Source: Arcicella rosea
GTDB taxonomy: Bacteria > Bacteroidota > Bacteroidia > Cytophagales > Spirosomataceae
DNA length: 64,000 nt
NCBI RefSeq assembly: GCF_014204325.1
Contig: NZ_JACHKT010000009.1
Span: forward strand, 1-64,000
Reading direction: 5' to 3'
A program made the position numbers and the translations under genes. Of the stretch, positions 45,809 to 53,824 are shown piece by piece. Positions within the stretch are counted from its first letter, which is position 1. Each line of letters begins with the position of its first letter. The notes under the pieces are model-generated. The model was not told where the DNA came from. It saw only the letters and a list, made by a program, of their open reading frames with translations, and ran no database searches.

Positions 45809-46039
45809 AATAAAGTAAAAATCAATGAGCATCTTGTTAAATAGAATGGTCATCTAGTAAAAAGTAATAGTCATCTTGTTAGATGAAATGGTCATCTAGT
45901 AAAAAGTAATTGGCATCTTGTTAAATGAAATGGTCATCTAGTAAAAAGTAATCGGCATCTTGTTCGATGGAATAGACATAAGGCAAAAAGTAGTTAGCAT
46001 CTTGTTAGATAGAATGGTCATAAAGTAAAATCTAATAAG
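45809..46039. repeat. Tandem array 3: 21-bp half-units in 42-bp register
   Basis: Half-units start every 21 bp from 45809 to 46019 (11 in all). They alternate between CATCTTGTTAAATGAAATG and CATCTAGTAAAAAGTAATC types, which agree at about 15 of 21 positions; the first and the last two are more diverged. Every one of the six frames contains a stop inside a typical unit, so this array cannot encode a repeat peptide. Beyond it, 46040-46278 shows no gene and presumably holds the promoter of the operon that follows. Confidence 0.93.
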
Positions 46040-46278
46040 AATAAGACAAAATTATTTGCTTTATTTGAATTGTTAAATTTAAAATTAGTAGAGGCGTTTG
46101 GTGAGAGAAAATAAATTATTACATTAGAGAATAGGAATATATACTATACCAGAGAGTACCTAACCCTGTAAGTGGACGTTGCGAGTTTTTATCAGCAAAG
46201 CAATTTGAGATTTAACGGGCTGGATTCAGGTAATCAAAAAACATATTGAATTTCATACAAGAATTGAATCAAAATTAA

Positions 46279-46689
46279 ATGGAACATTTACAAATAATAC
46301 TACCAACTGTTTTACTTTTAATTGGCTTTTTATTGAAGTTACTAATAGGAAGAAAATATGATTTACCTGCTACTATTCAAGCTATTTGCGAACTACCAGT
46401 TGATATTGTACTGCTATCTCTTTCATTCGTGGTAGCATTTACTATTGCTAAAGTTGACAACCAAATAACTGGATTGTTTTACTGTTTTATTGGATTTGCA
46501 GTCACTATTTTGAATGTCTTGTTATGGAGAATGTCAATAGATCAGTTTCTAAAGGGAACCAAGTTGTGGATTCTTTTTCTTGTATTCAATCTTATTTTAT
46601 CAGGATTTGCAATAAACAAGTCAGTAAGCTTGATAATGGAAACAGAAGTAATAATTAACAATTCTGAAACTAATTCAAATCAAAAATAA
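46279..46689 (+). CDS. Small polytopic membrane protein, first gene of putative defence operon
   Basis: 136 residues with four predicted membrane helices: LQIILPTVLLLIGFLLKLLI, DIVLLSLSFVVAFTIAKV, TGLFYCFIGFAVTILNVLLW and LWILFLVFNLILSGFAI. No family is recognised. Its TAA stop overlaps the ATG of the next gene (TAATG), so the two are translationally coupled. It could anchor or cooperate with the membrane-bound effector-like protein encoded next. Confidence 0.85.
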   Translation: MEHLQIILPTVLLLIGFLLKLLIGRKYDLPATIQAICELPVDIVLLSLSFVVAFTIAKVDNQITGLFYCFIGFAVTILNVLLWRMSIDQFLKGTKLWILFLVFNLILSGFAINKSVSLIMETEVIINNSETNSNQK

Positions 46690-47399
46690 TGAACGAAATT
46701 TCAAACATATCGGTGCTTTTGATTGCATTAGTAAGTGGAATCATTGCCACAATTGCATTTCTATTTTTTAATAGACTTAAAAAATCTAAATATGACTCCG
46801 AGCAGAACAAAGCTGTATTGGAGAGTATTAGAAATTCAATTGAAAAACAAATCTATAATCTGAACGACAGACTTATACTAAATGAAGAACGATGGAGAGA
46901 TGTAAACCATTTACTTTTAAGAAATGAATACATAGGAAATAATACACCTATAACTAATAGTAGGCAAACGTATTATTCTGACTTTTTAAAAGCTAACGGT
47001 ATTACACAAAACGATTTGTTGATTGACAACAGACTTGTTTTTATACTTACACCATTTCACGACAACTATTCTGAAGATTACAAGGTAATCAGAGAAGCTT
47101 GTACACAAAGTGGTTTTAATGCTTATAGGGGAGATGAAAATTATATCAAAGGAGATATTTTTCCAGAAATGCTGAAGCTTATTGTTAAAGCCAATCTAAT
47201 AATAGTGAACGTTAATGGACGAAATCCAAACGTTCTTTATGAATTAGGTATTGCACAAGCTTTAGATAAACCTGTAATTTTAATATCCAGTGAACCTGAT
47301 AAGCTTCCTATTGATATCAAATCAAAACGTTTCTTAGTTTATCGTAATTACACAGAACTTCAAGAAATGATTCGTAAAGAATTACAAAATTTATTGTAA
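46689..47399 (+). CDS. Membrane-anchored nucleoside deoxyribosyltransferase/TIR-like protein
   Basis: 236 residues. One N-terminal membrane helix (about 8-27), then a charged coiled-coil stretch (about 33-75), then a C-terminal alpha/beta domain (about 115-236): LVFILTPFHDNYSEDYKVIR, a central ANLIIVNVNGRNPNVLYELG and IAQALDKPVILISS. The NPNVLYELGIA motif carries the glutamate (E185) that is catalytic in nucleoside 2-deoxyribosyltransferases and structurally equivalent in TIR-type NADases. The domain is therefore a candidate nucleotide- or NAD-cleaving effector (inference). It is coupled to the genes on both sides. Confidence 0.8.
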   Translation: MNEISNISVLLIALVSGIIATIAFLFFNRLKKSKYDSEQNKAVLESIRNSIEKQIYNLNDRLILNEERWRDVNHLLLRNEYIGNNTPITNSRQTYYSDFLKANGITQNDLLIDNRLVFILTPFHDNYSEDYKVIREACTQSGFNAYRGDENYIKGDIFPEMLKLIVKANLIIVNVNGRNPNVLYELGIAQALDKPVILISSEPDKLPIDIKSKRFLVYRNYTELQEMIRKELQNLL

Positions 47400-47403
47400 A
47401 TAA

Positions 47404-50400
47404 ATGAGCAGACTTCAGGCAATAGAAAAGGGACTTTCTTCTATCAATCAAGCTGCATTTCAGAACTTGTGCGATAGTTTTCTTGCTTTGCGAAATACAA
47501 ACTATTCTGCGTTTTCAAGAACAGGAAGTCAATCAGGCAAACAAAAAACAGTAAAAGGAACTCCTGATACATTTTTACTTCTACCAAATGGTAAATACAT
47601 ATTTGTTGAATATTCAACAAATATTTCAGCAGGCGTTTCAAAATTGCAAGACGATATAAAGAAATGTATCGATGAGAAGAAAACGGGTATTACGCTAAAA
47701 CAAATTTCTGAAATTATTCTTTGCCTAAACTTCAATTTATCGACAACAGAAATTCAATCTTTGAAAGACCTTTTAGCTGATACACGAATATTATTAACAA
47801 TTTACACACTTGACGCATTAGCAATAGAGTTACACCTAAATCACAGAGACCTTACTCATGAGTATTTAGGATTACCATTAGACACAGGACAAATTGTTTC
47901 AATAAATAAGTTTATTGAAGAATACAGCAGAGTATCGAAAGGTATTTCAACACCTTTAAGCAATACGTTTTTACATAGGGAAAAAGAACTTCAAGAGTTA
48001 AAACAAAGCATTATTCTAAATGATTTTATCATTTTAACTGGTACACCAGGCATTGGTAAAACAAAGTTGGCTCTTGAAGGAATTAAAAGTTTTCTGTCTG
48101 AAAACTTGTCTTATGGTGCTTATTGTGTTTCATACAAACATCACACTTTACTTGACGACTTATATCAATATTTTGATGCAGACAAAGATTATATTCTATT
48201 TGTTGATGACGCTAACAGAATAGACGCTTTCAACCAAATTATAGGATTTTACAAAGCATCAAGAAAAGGAGAACTGAAAGTAATAATCACTGTTAGAGAT
48301 TATGCCTTTCAAGATATTGGAATACTTTGTCAAGAGTTTTCACCACAACGAATTGACTTAGCTAAATTTACAGATGAACAAATTATTGAGATAATTAGAG
48401 CCAGTCCGTTTGACATTCTCAATCCGACTTATCATAAAGAAATCGTTCGAATTGCAGACGGAAATCCACGTATTGCAATTATGACAGCTTTACTTGCTAA
48501 AGCAGAACAAAATATTCGTGCATTGCAGGATGTATCCGATTTATTTGAAAACTATTTCACGACTTTTGTTGCTGATAATGGAGAATTTGCAAACAACTTC
48601 AATATAAAATGTCTTGGACTGATTTCTTTCTTTTACACTATTCCATATAAAAATAGAGAAATCACAAGTTCAATTCTTGATAATTTCGGTCTTAATTATT
48701 CTACATTCATTGATGCAATTGATAAATTGGACAAACTTGAATTGGTAGAAATCCAATTTGAACACGTAAAAATTCCTGAGCAAAATCTTTCAACTTTTTT
48801 CTTCTATAAAGCATTTATCAAAGACAATTTATTGTCTTTTGAAACCTTGTTGAATAAATATTTTGAAAACAATTCAAGTAGGTTTAAAGATAGTGTCATT
48901 CCTGCGAATAACACGTTTGGCTATTCAAAAGTAATGGACAAACTAAAACCATATTTACAAGGATACTGGAAGTCAAATAAATTTGACGAAGAAAAAGCAT
49001 ATAAATTTCTAACTACCTTTTGGTTTTACTTACCAGATGAAACCTTGGAATTTGTTTACAATCTTACTCAAGCTTTACCCGAAACACAAAGAGATACTTA
49101 CAATGTAACTTATGAAAATAATGCCTTTTCTTACAGCAAAAATGATGTAATAGAGTTAATCGGAGAGTTTTTTCGTTTCCAACACAAATTGAAAGATGCC
49201 CTTCAATTAGCATTTGAATATACGAAGAAAGCTCCTGATCATTTACCTGAATTGATTCATAAAATTCGAGAGTATATGACTTTTGATGTGGATGACGAAC
49301 AAATCAATTTCTCAAGACAGACAATTCTTTTTCAAATATTAATAGACGGTTTGAATGTAAAAGACAATTTGCTTTCAACAGCTTTTTACGAGTTAGCAAA
49401 AACCTTTTTAGGTTTTCGTTTTCATCATACAAAAGGCGGACGGAAGATGTCTATTTATTGGTATCAGTATCCTGTTCCAAACACACCAACAATTCAATTA
49501 TTTCGAAAAAACATTTGGGACGCCATTCAGGAAAACTTTCAAATAAGCATAGATAAATCATTTGAATTATTGCAGAGTTATTCTCATATACAACCTGATG
49601 TTTCAAAAGAGGTAATGCAATACGATGTGCCGATACTAGTATATATTATTCAAAAGCAACTTACGCCAAATTCATTTGAACATTGTAAATATGTTCAAGA
49701 CCAAGTAAGATGGTGCAAAAGAAATTCTGTTTCTCACCCTTCTTTTTCCGAACTACTGAAAAAATATAGAAACAAAACATACGAAACATTCCTAAAAATT
49801 GATTGGGACAGATTCAGGGATAAAGAAATGTATGAATTTGATAATTACAGAGAATACGAAAAACTAAAAGAAGCTGAAATAAGAAGTTCATTTGTTTTTA
49901 ATGAAAAAGAGCAAGTAAAAGAGTTTTACAACATGTTTGTATATTTAAAAAAAATCACAAAAAACGAATGGAACTACACTACAACACTTGACCACGTAAT
50001 TGACGAAAATTGTACAAAAAACTTTCAAATTGGTTGTGAATTGTTGCAACTTGTAATTGAAAATAACAATGCAATAAATTACGTCCCAAGAGTTGTTTTT
50101 AGAAATCATTTGAAAGAAAGTCAGAACGCTAAAACAATTTGGAATATAATTGAGCATAAGGATTTTATCCATAAACCATTATGGGAACTTTCGTTCTACG
50201 ATTATCTAGATGATTCTCTTTTGAGTTCAAAGTATGTTCAATCCTTAGTGAACACGGTTAGTAGTATGAACGATTCATATACTATTCACTTTGACCGATT
50301 GAAAAGGTTTTTGGCGATTGAACCAGACTTATTTCAAATCATTTTGAAAACTATAGTTGAAAAAAATGAAAAAGACGGAACGAGATTACAGGTATGGATG

Positions 50401-51132
50401 GACTTTTTCAGTGAACATTTTGACCAATTAGGGGATGATATTGTACTCATAAAAAAAGCATACATACAGCAAGACAAAATTCACAATCACTTTGACTTTG
50501 AAGGCAAAGGAATGTTGAATATCCTAAAAAAAGACTCTAGCTTTCTAATTGAATATATAAACAGTTTGTATGACGCAAAACAATTAGGTATTTCAGGCGA
50601 CGATAAAAGTCTTGAATTTGTTTGGCAAGTTGAAGGAATAGAAAACGTTTTGATAAAAGTTTTTGACTTAATTATTGAGAAAGAACCATATTTCGGAATT
50701 GGAGACCATTTCTGTAATGCGTTTTTCAGAAATCTACAAGGTGAACAAAAAGAAAAAGCAAGTCAGTTTCTTCTTAATTACATAAGATCTATTTATACTA
50801 ATTCTGACAAAATGAATACTGTAGTTGACATCGTAAGACACTCTATGCGGGAATTGTTTGATGATATTCTTTTATGTTATTTAACTCTAACACAAGATAA
50901 AGATGGTTTTGCTAAAATTTGGTGGCGTGGAAACGGTGGTTCTGTACATTCTGGTGATGTCAATTTCGGAGACCTTGAAGCAGCAGATTGGAGAAACATT
51001 CTTTCTATTGTTGAGAGGTCGGACATAGGAATAAATCTAATTCCTATTAAACGATACATAAACGAGCAAATTGAAAATTCATTAAAATACGCAGACTGGG
51101 AAAGACAAAGACGATTTTTAGAAAGGTATTAA
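47404..51132 (+). CDS. Large nuclease-like STAND NTPase, putative phage sensor
   Basis: 1242 residues, starting 4 bp after the previous gene. The N-terminal region (about 1-150) looks like a PD-(D/E)XK fold (KGTPDTFLLLPNGKYIFVEY; D55, E69), but the usual lysine after E-x is replaced (EYST), so catalysis is uncertain. A STAND P-loop NTPase follows: Walker A GTPGIGKT (213-220), Walker B ILFVDDA (264-270), sensor VIITVRDY (293-300) and the RIADGNPRIAIMTALL motif (349-364). The remaining about 750 residues are helical and unrecognised, the position of the sensor in Avs-type proteins. A terminator follows at 51204. Confidence 0.82.
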   Translation: MSRLQAIEKGLSSINQAAFQNLCDSFLALRNTNYSAFSRTGSQSGKQKTVKGTPDTFLLLPNGKYIFVEYSTNISAGVSKLQDDIKKCIDEKKTGITLKQISEIILCLNFNLSTTEIQSLKDLLADTRILLTIYTLDALAIELHLNHRDLTHEYLGLPLDTGQIVSINKFIEEYSRVSKGISTPLSNTFLHREKELQELKQSIILNDFIILTGTPGIGKTKLALEGIKSFLSENLSYGAYCVSYKHHTLLDDLYQYFDADKDYILFVDDANRIDAFNQIIGFYKASRKGELKVIITVRDYAFQDIGILCQEFSPQRIDLAKFTDEQIIEIIRASPFDILNPTYHKEIVRIADGNPRIAIMTALLAKAEQNIRALQDVSDLFENYFTTFVADNGEFANNFNIKCLGLISFFYTIPYKNREITSSILDNFGLNYSTFIDAIDKLDKLELVEIQFEHVKIPEQNLSTFFFYKAFIKDNLLSFETLLNKYFENNSSRFKDSVIPANNTFGYSKVMDKLKPYLQGYWKSNKFDEEKAYKFLTTFWFYLPDETLEFVYNLTQALPETQRDTYNVTYENNAFSYSKNDVIELIGEFFRFQHKLKDALQLAFEYTKKAPDHLPELIHKIREYMTFDVDDEQINFSRQTILFQILIDGLNVKDNLLSTAFYELAKTFLGFRFHHTKGGRKMSIYWYQYPVPNTPTIQLFRKNIWDAIQENFQISIDKSFELLQSYSHIQPDVSKEVMQYDVPILVYIIQKQLTPNSFEHCKYVQDQVRWCKRNSVSHPSFSELLKKYRNKTYETFLKIDWDRFRDKEMYEFDNYREYEKLKEAEIRSSFVFNEKEQVKEFYNMFVYLKKITKNEWNYTTTLDHVIDENCTKNFQIGCELLQLVIENNNAINYVPRVVFRNHLKESQNAKTIWNIIEHKDFIHKPLWELSFYDYLDDSLLSSKYVQSLVNTVSSMNDSYTIHFDRLKRFLAIEPDLFQIILKTIVEKNEKDGTRLQVWMDFFSEHFDQLGDDIVLIKKAYIQQDKIHNHFDFEGKGMLNILKKDSSFLIEYINSLYDAKQLGISGDDKSLEFVWQVEGIENVLIKVFDLIIEKEPYFGIGDHFCNAFFRNLQGEQKEKASQFLLNYIRSIYTNSDKMNTVVDIVRHSMRELFDDILLCYLTLTQDKDGFAKIWWRGNGGSVHSGDVNFGDLEAADWRNILSIVERSDIGINLIPIKRYINEQIENSLKYADWERQRRFLERY

Positions 51133-51203
51133 AATATTGCTATTTCAAAACTTTTAGACTTCAAACCCTCCACAATATCCCCAAACCCCACAAATCTCCC
51201 CAG

Positions 51204-51236
51204 AAAGCAAGGTACAAAATTGTAACTTGCTTTTTT
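51204..51236 (+). terminator. Terminator of the putative defence operon
   Basis: AAAGCAAG-TACAA pairs with TTGTA-CTTGCTTT (one internal mismatch), followed by six T in total. It ends the 46279-51132 operon. Confidence 0.8.
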
Positions 51237-51258
51237 CGTTTAAACAATCCTAATAAAT

Positions 51259-52164
51259 ATGATAAAGTTTAGCCATGTACTTGCCGTACTCTTGTTGTCG
51301 AATCAATTATTGTTGGCACAGTCGAGTGATGATATTGCTGCCTTGAATCTTGTTCAAAAAGGTGCTTCCTTAGTGCAAGTATCTAAGCAATTTACTTTTA
51401 CCGAAGGTCCAGCGGTGGATAAAAAAGGTAATATTTTCTTTACCGACCAGCCTAATGATAAAATTTGGAAATACAGTGCGAATGGAAAACTGAGCCTTTT
51501 TATGGATAAAACGGGTCGTTCAAATGGATTGTATGTTGATAAAAAAGGAAGAATAATTGCCTGTGCAGACGAAAAAAATGAGCTTTGGGCAATTGATAAA
51601 GGGAAAGTGTCGGTTTTGTTAGATAATATCAAAGGGCTAAAAGCAAATGGTCCAAATGATTTATGGATTGACCCTAAAGGTGGCATTTACTTCACCGACC
51701 CTTATTATCAGCGTGATTATTGGACAAGAAAAAAGCCCGAAATCGATAAACAAAATGTGTATTACCTAGCCAAAGGAGCAAAAGAAGTAATCTTGGTTGA
51801 TGGTGACCTCAAACAGCCTAACGGTATCGTGGGTAATCCTGATGGCAAGTACTTATTTGTAGCTGATATTCGTGATAGTAAAACGTACAGATACGAAATT
51901 CAAGGGGATGGAACTTTGGCAAATCGTCAACTTTTTGCACCGATGGGTTCAGATGGAATGACTTTGGATAATCAAGGAAATTTATATCTGACGGGCAAAG
52001 GAGTGACGATTTATAACAAAGAAGGCAAAAAATTAGGCAATATTCCTGTGCCTTCAAACTGGGTCGGAAATATTTGTTTTGGCGGAAAAGACCGCAAAAC
52101 TTTATTCATTACCGCTTCTGAATCCATTTATACTTTGCAGATGCAAGTAAAAGGTGTGGAGTAA
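51259..52164 (+). CDS. SMP-30/gluconolactonase family protein
   Basis: 301 residues with a signal peptide (cut after LLLAQ, about residue 21). It forms a six-bladed propeller of the SMP-30 type: FTFTEGPAVDKKGNIFFTDQ, GRSNGLYVDKKGRIIACADE, LKANGPNDLWIDPKGGIYFT, LKQPNGIVGNPDGKYLFVAD. The metal-site residues Glu (TEGP), Asn (GPND) and Asp (PDGKYLFVAD) are present. Such enzymes hydrolyse sugar lactones. The next genes handle sugar derivatives too. Confidence 0.92.
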   Translation: MIKFSHVLAVLLLSNQLLLAQSSDDIAALNLVQKGASLVQVSKQFTFTEGPAVDKKGNIFFTDQPNDKIWKYSANGKLSLFMDKTGRSNGLYVDKKGRIIACADEKNELWAIDKGKVSVLLDNIKGLKANGPNDLWIDPKGGIYFTDPYYQRDYWTRKKPEIDKQNVYYLAKGAKEVILVDGDLKQPNGIVGNPDGKYLFVADIRDSKTYRYEIQGDGTLANRQLFAPMGSDGMTLDNQGNLYLTGKGVTIYNKEGKKLGNIPVPSNWVGNICFGGKDRKTLFITASESIYTLQMQVKGVE

Positions 52165-52198
52165 TTTGGAGTGCTGAATGAGGAGTTTCCCCTTCTGA

Positions 52199-52251
52199 GG
52201 CTGGTCGGGAGACCAGCCACGGATTCGGAGACTGGTCTCCTGACCAGTCTC
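52199..52251. repeat. Two tandem hairpins of the GGCTGGTC/GACCAGTC element
   Basis: GGCTGGTC-GGGA-GACCAGCC (52199-52218) is followed by GAGACTGGTC-TCCT-GACCAGTCTC (52228-52251), both perfect with 4-nt loops. This resembles REP/BIME pairs. A decayed single copy lies at 12108-12131. Confidence 0.85.
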
Positions 52252-52356
52252 GAAAGTTGAGACAAGCCCTACAGACCCTCCAAGATTCTTTTACAAAATC
52301 CAGTATAAAAATTATCTTACATTCTTTTGTCAATAAATCTAATTTATAATAAAACG

Positions 52357-53715
52357 ATGAAACAAAAGTTTTTAAGTATTTTCTTCATTATCAGTATTTT
52401 ATCTTTTTCAACTTTCGCTCAGAAAGAAAAATGGACAAACTTATTTGATGGAAAAACCCTAAAAGGATTCAAACAATTAGGCGGAAAAGCTAAGTATAGC
52501 GTAAGAAATGGTGAAATTGTAGGAACTACAGTAAAGGATACTCCTAATTCATTTTTAGCTACTGAAAAAGATTACGGTGATTTTATCTTGGAACTTGAGC
52601 TAAATGTGGCTGATGGGATGAATTCTGGTATTCAATTTAGGAGTCTTTCAAGTCCTGATTACCAAAACGGTAGAGTTCATGGCTATCAAGCAGAAGTAGA
52701 TCCTTCAGACCGTGCTTGGTCGGGTGGAATTTATGACGAAGCTCGTCGTGACTGGTTGTATATTCCCAACATCAATCCAGAAGCTAAAAAGGCTTTTAAA
52801 TTACATGGACAATGGAACAAGTATCGCATCGAAGCGATTGGAAATGTCATTCGTACTTGGGTAAACGATGTCCCTGTTTCAAATTTAGTAGATGATGTGA
52901 CAGCCAAAGGATTTATTGCTTTGCAAGTACATTCTATCTATGCAGATATGAAAGAAGGCATGGAAATTCGTTGGAGAAATATTAAAATCCAAACTGAAAA
53001 TCTAACTCCTCGTCCGACAGACAATACGCCAGTAATTAATTTAACCTTGAATACTTTATCTGAACAAGAAAAAGCACAAGGCGTAAAATTGTTATTCAAC
53101 GGAAAAGATTTTACAGGTTGGAGAGGCGTTCATCAAGATGCAATGCCAACAATTCATTGGAAAGTGGTGGATGGAACCATTAATGTGAGTCCGTCTGATG
53201 GTTCTGAAACTGGTAACGATATTGTAAGTACCGAACAATACGGGGCATTTGAATTAACATTTGAGTTTAAATTGACAGAAGGTGCAAACTCTGGCGTTAA
53301 GTACTTTGTAAATGAAGCCTTTGATTCGAATGGAAAATCAGGGATTGGTTTAGAGTACCAAGTACTTGATGATGAAAAACATCCAGATGCAAAAATGGGT
53401 TCTATAGGTAACCGTACCATGAGCAGTTTATATGATTTAATTCCTTCTTATAAATTAGACAAACGTTTCCAACGCAAAATTGGCGAATGGAATCAAGCAA
53501 GAGTAATTGTGTATCCAAACAATATCGTTCAGCATTGGTTGAATGGCTTTAAGGTAGTTGAATACGAGCGTAACAGTAATATTTTCAAAGCTTTAGTAGC
53601 AAGAAGTAAATACGAAAAATACAATGGTTTCGGAGCGGGCGAAAAAGGAAATATCTTAATCCAAGACCACGGGAATAATGTTTCGTTTAAGAATTTGAAG
53701 ATTAAAACGTTATAA
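52357..53715 (+). CDS. Double DUF1080 (3-keto-disaccharide hydrolase) protein
   Basis: 452 residues from the ATG at 52357 (MKQKFLSIFFIISILSFSTF, a Sec signal peptide); a TTG at 52327 would add ten residues before it. Two DUF1080 domains follow, at about 25-215 (KWTNLFDGKTLKGFKQLGGK, DGMNSGIQFRSLSSP) and about 245-450 (GVKLLFNGKDFTGWRGVHQD, EGANSGVKYFVNEAF, ILIQDHGNNVSFKNLKIKTL). The family is linked to hydrolysis of 3-keto-glycosides. The downstream Gfo/Idh protein could supply the 3-keto substrate. Confidence 0.92.
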   Translation: MKQKFLSIFFIISILSFSTFAQKEKWTNLFDGKTLKGFKQLGGKAKYSVRNGEIVGTTVKDTPNSFLATEKDYGDFILELELNVADGMNSGIQFRSLSSPDYQNGRVHGYQAEVDPSDRAWSGGIYDEARRDWLYIPNINPEAKKAFKLHGQWNKYRIEAIGNVIRTWVNDVPVSNLVDDVTAKGFIALQVHSIYADMKEGMEIRWRNIKIQTENLTPRPTDNTPVINLTLNTLSEQEKAQGVKLLFNGKDFTGWRGVHQDAMPTIHWKVVDGTINVSPSDGSETGNDIVSTEQYGAFELTFEFKLTEGANSGVKYFVNEAFDSNGKSGIGLEYQVLDDEKHPDAKMGSIGNRTMSSLYDLIPSYKLDKRFQRKIGEWNQARVIVYPNNIVQHWLNGFKVVEYERNSNIFKALVARSKYEKYNGFGAGEKGNILIQDHGNNVSFKNLKIKTL

Positions 53716-53717
53716 TT

Positions 53718-53808
53718 TTTAGTGATTAGTAAATAGTGATTGGTGAATAGATTTTTAATTCTTTTAAAACATAAACTAATCACCAATCACTATTTACTAA
53801 TCACTAAA
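53718..53808. repeat. 29-bp perfect inverted repeat of 7-bp words
   Basis: The left arm 53718-53746 begins TTTAGTGATTAGTAAATAGT and is built of GTGATTA, GTAAATA, GTGATTG words. The right arm 53780-53808 is its exact reverse complement. A 33-bp spacer separates them. It occupies the gap between two genes transcribed in the same direction. Confidence 0.9.
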
Positions 53809-53824
53809 TAAAAACAAATAAACT

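Noticed and set aside
45809-46039. CRISPR array or iteron origin
   Set aside because: No spacers, no DnaA boxes or replication initiator gene nearby; the alternating 21-bp structure matches the other two arrays.
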